Source: Candidatus Babelota bacterium (GTDB taxonomy: Bacteria > Babelota > Babeliae > Babelales > Chromulinivoraceae). From it: a stretch of DNA of 40,450 nucleotides. Below are positions 1 through 7,459 of this stretch, piece after piece. Position 1 is the stretch's first letter; each line of letters begins with the position of its first letter. The notes under the pieces were generated by a model. It did no database searches. It was not told the DNA's origin and was given only the letters and a program-made list of their open reading frames with translations. The position numbers and the translations under genes were made by a program. The stretch spans positions 1 to 40,450 of the forward strand of contig JAPLIQ010000032.1 in NCBI GenBank assembly GCA_026389025.1. Reading direction: 5' to 3'.

Positions 1-133
1 AAGCAGAAGCAACGGCTACCTTTGGCAACCCTGTCATCATATTGCGCAAGGATAAAACACCACTCAACCCTATAGTCATTGCAACTGAAATTCCTATAAT
101 ATATCCCTCTATTAATAACGATAGTTCCATCAT
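1..133 (-). CDS. LysE-like membrane transporter, N-terminal fragment
   Basis: Partial gene: the start lies in the window and the rest runs off the left edge. The reading begins MMELSLLIEGYIIGISVAMT, a hydrophobic first helix, and continues with a Gly/Ser turn and a short basic stretch. This pattern of a small N-terminal helix followed by a glycine turn and a basic loop resembles LysE/RhtB-family amino-acid exporters; that is a resemblance only, since about 44 residues are visible. Two adjacent ATG codons follow an AAGGAG Shine-Dalgarno; the second (position 130) has the better spacing. It is divergent from the next gene. Confidence 0.45.
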   Translation of the reverse strand, partial: MMELSLLIEGYIIGISVAMTIGLSGVLSLRNMMTGLPKVAVASA

Positions 134-308
134 GACTCCTTACGTTAAAATAAAAAACAACGACTAGGTAACCTTAATCAAATCTTTCACAAGAAAAACA
201 TAACATTATTTTTATATTAAAAAGCAATATCTTGTTTTTCTAACTATACGTTTGATAGATTATTTATAAATTAATCCTGTTAACAACCAAAATTAGGGGC
301 TTGTTGCT

Positions 309-1229
309 ATGAATTTTAAATATTTCTACTTACATTTTTTATGTCTTTTCGCCTTTGCTAACTCATCAATGCTTGGTATGTATCGGCTGCCTGCTACTCG
401 ACCACTACCGCCTTCAGCAACTTTAGGCTATGGACCAACAAGTACCCAACAATTACCAGAATCACCGCAAGCAACAATCAGCCCTGAACGACTCAGACAG
501 CTTCAAGAAGAATCTAGTTTGGGACAATCACAGCAGCCGGTATGGACAGAGCAGGAACTCATTCCATTACAAGTACCATCTAGCGGAGCTTCAACGGGTG
601 CTTTTGGCTCAACTCGCGTTAATCTTGCACCTATGCGTCGCCAAGGCTTAATGTCACGCCAGCAAGCTTTAGAAACGCTTGGTCTTTCAGAAAAAGATTT
701 AGAGGTCTCTGCCGTAGAAGATTCTTTAAAGCGCTTAAATCTTGATAAATCATTACTAGTCGCATTCTCTGCTCTTGGTCTTCGTAATAAATCATGGGTG
801 AAAAAGGCTGTTGACATACGACGCAGCGCTCAATCAGCAGAAGAAGGCATGGCAATATTAGAGGCTATAATCGTTTTAGTAAGATTAGATAATTTAAATC
901 ACTACAGTCTAGATTTTCTAGAAAACATATTTCCTCAATTACTTAATCACTATGTCAAATTTTATAGCGATCGATTCGGAAATTATAACGGCCCCTTACT
1001 CAATCGAGAAGAATTACTTGATGCCGCTAAAAATGCAGCTGAAGAAGTTCGCTTTCGACAAGAGGCAGTAGCGCGTATTCTCAAAGCAGAAGCACATGAA
1101 AAGGTACGAATTATAAAAAACTCTACAGCGGATACACTTGAAAATCTAAAAAAGAGTGCTTTAGCTCAAGGATCATCTTGGTGGAACAAGTTTAACGACT
1201 TTTTTAACCCTTCAGGAAAAAGGCGATAA
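309..1229 (+). CDS. secreted protein of unknown function with SSMLGM motif
   Basis: 306 residues, no recognised domain. It opens with a signal peptide (MNFKYFYLHFLCLFAFANS), followed at once by SSMLGM, the same hexapeptide that follows the signal peptide of the gene at 2258. Residues 30-90 are rich in Pro, Gln and Ser and look disordered. Residues 115-225 look helical (a QQALETLGLSEKDLEV segment and a Leu-rich core), and the tail from about 230 is a charged helix (Ala/Glu/Lys). An AGGGGC Shine-Dalgarno sits about 8 bases before the ATG. Probably exported and possibly acting at the host interface; the function is unknown. Confidence 0.7.
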   Translation: MNFKYFYLHFLCLFAFANSSMLGMYRLPATRPLPPSATLGYGPTSTQQLPESPQATISPERLRQLQEESSLGQSQQPVWTEQELIPLQVPSSGASTGAFGSTRVNLAPMRRQGLMSRQQALETLGLSEKDLEVSAVEDSLKRLNLDKSLLVAFSALGLRNKSWVKKAVDIRRSAQSAEEGMAILEAIIVLVRLDNLNHYSLDFLENIFPQLLNHYVKFYSDRFGNYNGPLLNREELLDAAKNAAEEVRFRQEAVARILKAEAHEKVRIIKNSTADTLENLKKSALAQGSSWWNKFNDFFNPSGKRR

Positions 1230-1298
1230 ATCAATACCATTTCAGCAAAACGATCAACCAAAGCTATAACAAATTAAATTATAAGCGATCATAGAATT

Positions 1299-2015
1299 TT
1301 ATGTACCACGTTCATCATCAGAACTTACTAAATCTAATCCTATTGAGCGATATGAGCAGGTGCTTGCTCGTCCACTGGGCAATCCTGCATCATCATCATT
1401 TAAAGAAGTTTGAACTGATTGCTTTGAAAATCTTTCCAATAATAGTCTGGCGAGCATTGTTTCGACTTCATTCATAAAAGTACGATTAGAGGTAAGTGAT
1501 TCAGGTGACACCTTCGCTTTCTCTACAACGTCAATTCTTTTAAGTAATTTTATAAATTCAGCTTTCAAAAATTCAATATTGCGATCTACTAGCATTGCTC
1601 TTGCTTCAACATTTTTTACATATTGTCCAAACTCTTCCCTTATGAACTCTAACTCAGAAAGCTGACGGTTCATCTTTTGCCTTACTTCATCTAACTCAGA
1701 AAGCTTACTATCCATTTTTTGCCAAGCTATTTCTAAATCTAACTCCTGAGACGCTAATCGTGCGCGATATAAATCTATGTTCTCCTGATTCATTTTAGAA
1801 AAAAAATGATGCTCCAGAAGTGATCCTCGAGGAAAACTTCCTAATGGTTCAGCCTCACTTGCTGGGCTCACAAGTTCACTATCATTAAAAATTCGACTTC
1901 CTGAGAACACAGCAGACAGCACTGTAGATAAAGCTGATTGAGATGGAGTTAATGATGCTTTTATTTCAATAAACCCCATGCAACAAAGAATGATTATAAA
2001 AAACTTCATGTTCAT
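1299..2015 (-). CDS. secreted coiled-coil protein of unknown function
   Basis: 238 residues. A signal peptide (MNMKFFIIILCCMGFIEIKA) is followed by a Ser-rich stretch. From about residue 80 to 175 there is a long heptad-like charged helix with two near-copies of a KLSELDEVRQ / QLSELEFIRE unit, so a coiled coil is likely. The C terminus is Ser/Asp-rich. AGGAG lies 5 bases before the first ATG; a second ATG two codons later is also possible. It converges with the gene at 309. No family was recognised; a structural or effector role is only a guess. Confidence 0.65.
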   Translation of the reverse strand: MNMKFFIIILCCMGFIEIKASLTPSQSALSTVLSAVFSGSRIFNDSELVSPASEAEPLGSFPRGSLLEHHFFSKMNQENIDLYRARLASQELDLEIAWQKMDSKLSELDEVRQKMNRQLSELEFIREEFGQYVKNVEARAMLVDRNIEFLKAEFIKLLKRIDVVEKAKVSPESLTSNRTFMNEVETMLARLLLERFSKQSVQTSLNDDDAGLPSGRASTCSYRSIGLDLVSSDDERGT

Positions 2016-2257
2016 ACAAACTCCTATTTTTAATTCATTTGATGAAAATCATACTATCTTAAGCTATTACATTTATAAAGTTTAAACAGTGAAGTTGAAA
2101 AACATTCAACACACTATTTTTACCACAGTCAATAAACAAAGTCCCTCAAGGCCAATTTTATATCTTTCAAAGCCTAAACCCAAACCATTGATTTAAACGC
2201 AAAGGTTATGTCAAACTGTAAGCATAGAGGGAATTTTATATCTAAAAGGGGAAAATT

Positions 2258-3403
2258 ATGATTTTAAAAAAGAATTTTATTACCTTGATCTGCTGCACGG
2301 CAGCAATCCAATCATCCATGCTTGGGATGCTAAGGAGATCAGCTCAGGCTACAGGCGTACCTAGAATTGCTGGAGCTGCTGGTGCCGCAGGGGTTGCTGG
2401 AAGAACAGCTCTTACTCCTGCATATGTCAATCCAACTAGAAGTTATCATCCAAATGAGGCAGATCTATATCACTTACACTCGCAAACTCTTATTGATCCT
2501 GCGAATGCAGGGTATCTACCAGAAACTCGACTTAAGACCTTTCCTGTCACTACCCAACAATTACTACTTGAAGCTCCTTTCAATCAAACAAAAGCAAAAC
2601 AAATATTGCAAGACGCTTTAGATCAACAATTTAAAGGGGGTATGGTGCGTTATGATAACAGCCCAGAAGCTCGAGCAGTTAAAAATGCATTAGAGGAGTT
2701 GGATCTACAAAATAAGCAACTAGAAGAATCAACAAATTTTGATTCTTCTTATGTTGAAAATTCTGATCAAAGAATCATGAATAGGCAAGAGAGCATGTTA
2801 AACACTCTGCGCAAACATGGCATTATAACGCCAAAGGAGCATGGCGCTTTACTTGAAGAAAATAGAACCAGAATGAATAAATGGAACCAAGAAAGAACAG
2901 CTCGAGAAGCAAAAGAAGAAACTGACAAACAAAAAAAAGCTACAGAGGATGGACCTGAAAATAAAGGCCCTAAGAGATCTTTTCCTATAAAAACTGCTGT
3001 TGGCATTGCTGCGGCAGGAGCTGCTACAGGAATTGTGTCGGAAAAAGTAGAAGACTATAACAATCAAGTTGAACTAAATAAAAAAACAGAACTAAAAAAA
3101 ATCGCAGACCGAGAACCATCTAATCGTCTAGAAAACATGACAGAGGAAGCTCTTAACCTCGAATATTATAAGAATAAAGAGCACACGCCTGCTTATGAAG
3201 TAAACCGTAGAAATGAAATACAAGCAGAGAAACAAAGGCGTTTGGCAGAAAAACAAGCAGAGATTGATAGTGCGCGGGCAAGGCGCTATGCGGTTAATGA
3301 TGCAAAGTTTCAACTTGAACTGACAAAACACCATGCGGCAATGGAAGCACAGCGTGCATCTGAAAGAAAAGCTGTCGTTGCTGAGTGGGCTAACCGAGGT
3401 TAA
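2258..3403 (+). CDS. secreted helical protein with SSMLGM motif
   Basis: 381 residues. The signal peptide (MILKKNFITLICCTAAIQ) leads directly into SSMLGMLRR, matching the protein at 309. A Gly/Ala-rich stretch (about 34-50) follows. Residues 120-235 are charged helix and end in a Lys/Glu/Asp-rich segment. A Gly/Ala-rich hydrophobic segment at about 243-260 (GIAAAGAATGIV) could be a single membrane span. The last 120 residues are a strongly charged helix rich in Ala, Arg, Lys and Glu. AAGGGG lies 6-7 bases before the ATG, and a strong hairpin terminator follows. Function unknown; export is likely. Confidence 0.7.
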   Translation: MILKKNFITLICCTAAIQSSMLGMLRRSAQATGVPRIAGAAGAAGVAGRTALTPAYVNPTRSYHPNEADLYHLHSQTLIDPANAGYLPETRLKTFPVTTQQLLLEAPFNQTKAKQILQDALDQQFKGGMVRYDNSPEARAVKNALEELDLQNKQLEESTNFDSSYVENSDQRIMNRQESMLNTLRKHGIITPKEHGALLEENRTRMNKWNQERTAREAKEETDKQKKATEDGPENKGPKRSFPIKTAVGIAAAGAATGIVSEKVEDYNNQVELNKKTELKKIADREPSNRLENMTEEALNLEYYKNKEHTPAYEVNRRNEIQAEKQRRLAEKQAEIDSARARRYAVNDAKFQLELTKHHAAMEAQRASERKAVVAEWANRG

Positions 3404-3439
3404 CGCTTACATGATTTTAAATTAGAATTTTACATAAAA

Positions 3440-3474
3440 AATAAGGCCACTCAAAATGCTTGAGTGGCCTTATT
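3440..3474. terminator. bidirectional hairpin terminator
   Basis: A perfect 15-bp stem (AATAAGGCCACTCAA at 3440-3454 with its complement at 3460-3474) and a 5-base loop, with A-rich and T-rich flanks. It separates the convergent genes at 2258 and 3504 and should serve both. Confidence 0.85.
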
Positions 3475-3503
3475 TTTTAAAAAACTATTTTTGAAATGAA
3501 GCG

Positions 3504-4076
3504 TTATTTTTTTCGTTTATACAAGGCTAAACCAACAAACAACAATCCTGCAAAAACAGAAAGTAATGCTGCAATAAACAACATGAGACTGTTTTTATTG
3601 AAAGAAACTTTATTGCTGTCTAGTGAGTTTAACTTATGCTCATAAGTCATTTTTTCTAAATTTTGTTGATGCTTTAACTCTTCAAATTCTTTTTGCGCAT
3701 CTCTTTGACTATTTGCTTCTTTTTCGCGTCCAATGCTTTTAACCACAGCTTGAAAGCCACCATCTGTTTCAATTGCCATTTTAGCATACACCTTTGCTTG
3801 CGCACGGTCATAACCAAGGTCTTGAAACATTCTAGTATATTCTGCAATTTGTCTATGATGTGAATTAAGACCAACAAGTGCTGCAATTCCGCAGCCTATG
3901 CCTACACCAATTACTTCAGCAGCAGATGGTTCGCGGTAAACAACCTGCCTGTAAATTACTGGTTCATGGTACACAACTACCGGTACTTCTCTATAAAAGA
4001 AAGAGTACGGCAATGCCTGATTAGCGCTCAATAACGATAGAATCGAAAGAAATGTAAGTTTTGTAATATTTTTCAT
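3504..4076 (-). CDS. exported membrane-anchored Tyr/Val-rich protein
   Basis: 190 residues, unknown family. Signal peptide at 1-22. Residues 24-50 are Tyr/Val/Pro-rich with repeated Y-R/H-E-P units (VVYHEP, VVYREP). A glycine-rich hydrophobic segment (VIGVGIGCGIAALVGL, about 55-70) could insert in a membrane. Residues 75-155 are charged helix. A clear transmembrane helix (LMLFIAALLSVFAGLLFVGL) sits at the C terminus, ending in a positive KRKK tail. The AGGGG Shine-Dalgarno has good spacing. The layout suggests an inner-membrane protein with a long extracytoplasmic coiled region; the role is unknown. Confidence 0.65.
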   Translation of the reverse strand: MKNITKLTFLSILSLLSANQALPYSFFYREVPVVVYHEPVIYRQVVYREPSAAEVIGVGIGCGIAALVGLNSHHRQIAEYTRMFQDLGYDRAQAKVYAKMAIETDGGFQAVVKSIGREKEANSQRDAQKEFEELKHQQNLEKMTYEHKLNSLDSNKVSFNKNSLMLFIAALLSVFAGLLFVGLALYKRKK

Positions 4077-4239
4077 AAAACCCCCTATTAATATTGATAT
4101 GTTCTATATAAAAAGGGTACCACATAGGCCAAAAACACGCAAAAGGGGTGGGGGGCTTTTTAATAAGCGACTCATCTACTAAAATTAAATCTAAACGTTC
4201 CTATTGAATTGGTATTGTTGTAAAAAAGCTCTGGCAAAA

Positions 4240-5625
4240 TTACCGACGAACATACCCATTCCATTGAAACCTTTTTCCGCTTTTCACCTCAATTCTAGCT
4301 GGTAAATCGCAAGGACTTGAAGAATGAACTGAAGTCATTGATGTTAAACAAGAAGCAACATTGTTTGTATATTGAGCAAGAGTATTATCAGCGATCTGTC
4401 CAAGAACTACACCGCCAGAAAGTCTCAATAACTCTGCTTCATCCACAAGCGATCTTTGAGCAAGCCTTTTATTTCTATGAACTTCCTCATTTAATTGATT
4501 TTGAGTTTCTTGTAATTGTTGAGCAAGTCCAACGTTTTTAGCAATTTCTACTAATCGTTGCTGATCAGTTTCTTGTAAGCGTTGAGCAAGTCCATCATTT
4601 TTACGTTGCAACTCTTGTCCTTCCTGAGCGCTACGGCTCATCGTTGCTCGTGCTGCAACTCTCCAATCAATGTGCTTGTCAGTCTCTAATTTCTTAACCT
4701 CTGCAGTTTGTTCATTTTCTAGATCAGTACATCCAGCCTGCCATGATGACGATAGCCTTTTTACTCTTTCTGTAAAAACAGCCATTAATGATCGCTTTCT
4801 TTCGTCAATTTTTCGCTGCTCTGTTTGCTGCGCTGCGTCATAAAGTCTTTTTGCAAAACCACTATTTACAGCAACAATGCCAGTAATAACTTTCTGACTT
4901 TCCATGTGCTTTAAAAGCACAGTCAAATCTAAATCCGACTGCGAGGCAACCAATTCTCTTTTTTTCAGCGCATCTGTTTCAAACTCTGCTCTTTGCAAAA
5001 ATTGTTCTTGATCACAGTTAATTTGTTTGCGATCCGAATCTTCAGATTTTAAAAATGTTTGAATGTCTTTACGTTGTTTGCTTTCAAATAAAGAACGTGC
5101 ACGATCTTGTACTCTTTTAGAAACATCAGCATTAATTTTCTCATTAATTTTATTGAGAATTTCATTGAAATCATGAGCATTAAGAGAACCCATAAATTGA
5201 TTCTCGAAATTTTCAATTTCAAAGATTCTATCAGGACAATCAATAAAACATTGCACTACTATTTCATTATATTTTGATAGATGCGCATCGCTAAGCTTAG
5301 AATACAGATCAGTCCAGTTCCTTTTTATAACATCTAGGATTACTACATATATTACTTCAACAAAGGCTCTTTTGCTTTCAACAATTTTTTCAGGAGAGTA
5401 ATTATTGCTAACTGGTGATGAAGAGACCGATTGTTCAACAATTTGCACAATTTTATTAAAAATTGATTCAGATATTAATAAATCTTTTGTTTCTTTTTTA
5501 AAGGATGAGGATGTAAATAATCCCTTAGCCCAATCTAGCTTTGCTCTATCCTTATCTTGCTGCTGCGAGCTGCAGGTAGCATGACTCGTCATGAAAAGAA
5601 ATACTGATAAAAATATAAAAACCAT
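4240..5625 (-). CDS. secreted coiled-coil protein, tandem family member 1
   Basis: 461 residues from the ATG at 5625. I chose this start because GGGGA lies just before it and the same GGGATTTATG context precedes its neighbour at 7336; an upstream TTG at 5643 has no ribosome site. Signal peptide, then SQQQDKDRAKL as in the neighbour. A helical module at about 103-144 is shared with the two paralogs upstream. From about 200 it is coiled coil, with a DWRVAARATM block (about 321) also found in the gene at 7460. The last 100 residues closely match the gene at 5678. It ends in CDLPARIEVKSGKRFQWNGY, a motif also present in the protein at 9877. No known domain. Confidence 0.7.
   Translation of the reverse strand: MVFIFLSVFLFMTSHATCSSQQQDKDRAKLDWAKGLFTSSSFKKETKDLLISESIFNKIVQIVEQSVSSSPVSNNYSPEKIVESKRAFVEVIYVVILDVIKRNWTDLYSKLSDAHLSKYNEIVVQCFIDCPDRIFEIENFENQFMGSLNAHDFNEILNKINEKINADVSKRVQDRARSLFESKQRKDIQTFLKSEDSDRKQINCDQEQFLQRAEFETDALKKRELVASQSDLDLTVLLKHMESQKVITGIVAVNSGFAKRLYDAAQQTEQRKIDERKRSLMAVFTERVKRLSSSWQAGCTDLENEQTAEVKKLETDKHIDWRVAARATMSRSAQEGQELQRKNDGLAQRLQETDQQRLVEIAKNVGLAQQLQETQNQLNEEVHRNKRLAQRSLVDEAELLRLSGGVVLGQIADNTLAQYTNNVASCLTSMTSVHSSSPCDLPARIEVKSGKRFQWNGYVRR
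4329..4560. repeat. diverged direct repeat, copy 1 (paralog 3' ends)
   Basis: This stretch, inside the 3' part of the gene at 4240, matches 5921-6140 inside the gene at 5678. The match includes long nearly identical runs such as CTTCCTCATTTAATTGATTT and GTCATTGATGTTAAA. DNA identity is higher here than across the rest of the two genes, which suggests a recent duplication or gene conversion of the C-terminal coding part. Confidence 0.7.
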
Positions 5626-5652
5626 AAATCCCCAAAAAAACAATTAAATCAT

Positions 5653-5672
5653 GCAAGAATTATAAATCTTGT
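5653..5672 (-). promoter_or_regulatory. small hairpin before gene at 4240
   Basis: CAAGA and TCTTG pair around an 8-base loop, 28 bases before the start at 5625. In the minus-strand sense it is followed by a T7 run that abuts the Shine-Dalgarno. A matching hairpin with a compensatory pair sits before the gene at 5678 (7363-7382). It could terminate or attenuate transcription between the tandem genes. Confidence 0.4.
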
Positions 5673-5677
5673 AACTA

Positions 5678-7336
5678 CTATTGCTGAAACCATTTTATTT
5701 TACACTTAATTTTAGCTGATAAGCCATAAGGATTATGACTCGCTAAACATGAAGAACCCTTGCTTGCTTGAAGCACATCAACCCAACCAATACTTGGTCC
5801 TGCGACTTCGCTCAAATCTTCATTTGGTAGTAACATATCGGGATTACTTAAATAAAGTTGAACATGAGCTGAACTTGAAGCAGAGGCTAGAGTTGAAGCA
5901 GGAACTGATGCTGGAAAAGGAACTGGAGTCATTGATGTTAAATCAGAAGCAATATTGTTTGTAGATTGAGCAAAAGCGCCTACAGGATTATCATTAGAAA
6001 ACGGTCCAAGAACTACATCGCCAGAAAGTCGCAAGGATTCTGCTTGATCGACAATCAATTTTTGAGCAAGCATTTTCTTTCTATGAGCTTCCTCATTTAA
6101 TTGATTTTGAGCTTCTTGCAATTTCTTCTTTTCTTGCGCAGCACGTCTAGTAACTTCTGCAAGTCGTTGCGCTTCAACAGCTCTCTGCAAATTATCAGAA
6201 AATTCAACCTCTAAAGCTCCTCTTTCTTTAAGAACATCTCTTTCAAAAGAAATTATTTCAGCGCGACTTTGTGCATTTAAAATAATTTTTTTGTGTTCTT
6301 TGTCTTGATCATTTCTAAGCGCTGTAGAAATTCCTTCTTCATTTTTAACAAACTGTTCAAGCTCTTTTTTTTGATCGATTAACTGTTTTTGTTTTTTTTG
6401 ATTTGCAAGCGTCGCTATTTTTTGCTTTTCAAGGGCCTCTAAACGAGAAGAAACAGATGCTGAAATTCCTAAAACAAAAAAGGGGTTCATTTCTTCTCTG
6501 TAGACAATACTAATATCTTCACCTTCTTTACAGCATCTTAGTATCAGCTTATCAGGACCATAACTATTAAAGACCTTTGTTGCTATTGCATTAAATTGAT
6601 CCTCAGACATTTTGTCGCCTACTGATCTTTGATAGTCTTTAACCCAAGTAAATTTTATTAAAGTTTCCATTTCTTCAAATAATAGTGGCATAGCTTGTTT
6701 TGAATAAATTTCAACCTTCTCAATTAACTGTTCTTCTGTCAATTCACTGAAATTAGAAAACCAAAAATTCTGCATTTCATCTGAAATTCTAAGCATTATT
6801 TTGTCTAAGTTAATTTTTGGATAAGCTTTTTTTAATTTTTTACACTCTAGCTCAAAATTGTTTCTAATCATATATTTAGTCGTTCTTGAAACGTCACGAT
6901 TAGAACAAGAAGAAGAGCTTGCTGGTGCAGTAGAAAAATTAGCTGACGGTCCACAAGCGCGTCTAAGTATTTCGTCTAAAGACATCTCTAAGCGTTCTAG
7001 CAGTTGTTCTTCGTTTATTAGACTACTGCCTTTATTCATCAAAAATTCTTTTGAGTAGTTATTTATAAAGTCAGCTATCATTGCGTAATAAATCCCAATA
7101 TTATTCTCACCTAAAGGGCGTTTATACTTATCTTCCCATATTTTTTCAACCCGTTTGTTTATGCTTTCCATTGTTTCGCTGCAATTTTTTGGCGACATTC
7201 CAAATTGCTTCCAAGCCAAGACAGCTGTATCTCTTAACATAATTGAAAGCTCTTCTCTCTTTTTATCTTGCTGCTGCGAGCAATAAAGAGAGCTACTTGT
7301 TGTAAAAATAAAAAATGTTAAAAATAAAAAAATCAT
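5678..7336 (-). CDS. secreted coiled-coil protein, tandem family member 2
   Basis: 552 residues. Signal peptide (MIFLFLTFFIFTTSSSLYC) then SQQQDKKREEL. A module with a conserved G-x3-I-x2-YY-x2-I pattern lies at about 62-116 and again, more weakly, at about 216-265; both resemble modules in the gene at 7460. Residues 300-430 are Gln/Lys/Glu-rich coiled coil. A Ser/Ala/Pro-rich linker follows and the C terminus (GLSAKIKCKIKWFQQ) is a degenerate version of the Trp motif in the genes at 4240 and 9877. AGGGA precedes the ATG. A Ser-rich patch at about 138-146 looks disordered. No catalytic motif seen; probably an exported structural or effector protein. Confidence 0.7.
   Translation of the reverse strand: MIFLFLTFFIFTTSSSLYCSQQQDKKREELSIMLRDTAVLAWKQFGMSPKNCSETMESINKRVEKIWEDKYKRPLGENNIGIYYAMIADFINNYSKEFLMNKGSSLINEEQLLERLEMSLDEILRRACGPSANFSTAPASSSSCSNRDVSRTTKYMIRNNFELECKKLKKAYPKINLDKIMLRISDEMQNFWFSNFSELTEEQLIEKVEIYSKQAMPLLFEEMETLIKFTWVKDYQRSVGDKMSEDQFNAIATKVFNSYGPDKLILRCCKEGEDISIVYREEMNPFFVLGISASVSSRLEALEKQKIATLANQKKQKQLIDQKKELEQFVKNEEGISTALRNDQDKEHKKIILNAQSRAEIISFERDVLKERGALEVEFSDNLQRAVEAQRLAEVTRRAAQEKKKLQEAQNQLNEEAHRKKMLAQKLIVDQAESLRLSGDVVLGPFSNDNPVGAFAQSTNNIASDLTSMTPVPFPASVPASTLASASSSAHVQLYLSNPDMLLPNEDLSEVAGPSIGWVDVLQASKGSSCLASHNPYGLSAKIKCKIKWFQQ
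5921..6140. repeat. diverged direct repeat, copy 2 (paralog 3' ends)
   Basis: Partner of 4329-4560. It encodes the shared QNQLNEE-(A/V)-HR, LAQ, LRLSG-VVLG and NN(I/V)AS-LTSMT blocks of the two adjacent paralogs. Confidence 0.7.
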
Positions 7337-7362
7337 AAATCCCTAAAAAGCAAACACCCCAT

Positions 7363-7382
7363 GCGAGAATCACAAGTCTCGC
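7363..7382 (-). promoter_or_regulatory. small hairpin before gene at 5678
   Basis: GCGAGA pairs with TCTCGC around an 8-base loop, 26 bases before the start at 7336. It corresponds in position and loop size to 5653-5672, where a G-C pair is replaced by A-T, as expected if the fold is maintained. Confidence 0.4.
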
Positions 7383-7459
7383 AATCACCACTTACAACAC
7401 CCTTTTATTTTACACAGAAAAATTCACATTGTCACGAATGCTGACTTTCTGGTTTGATT

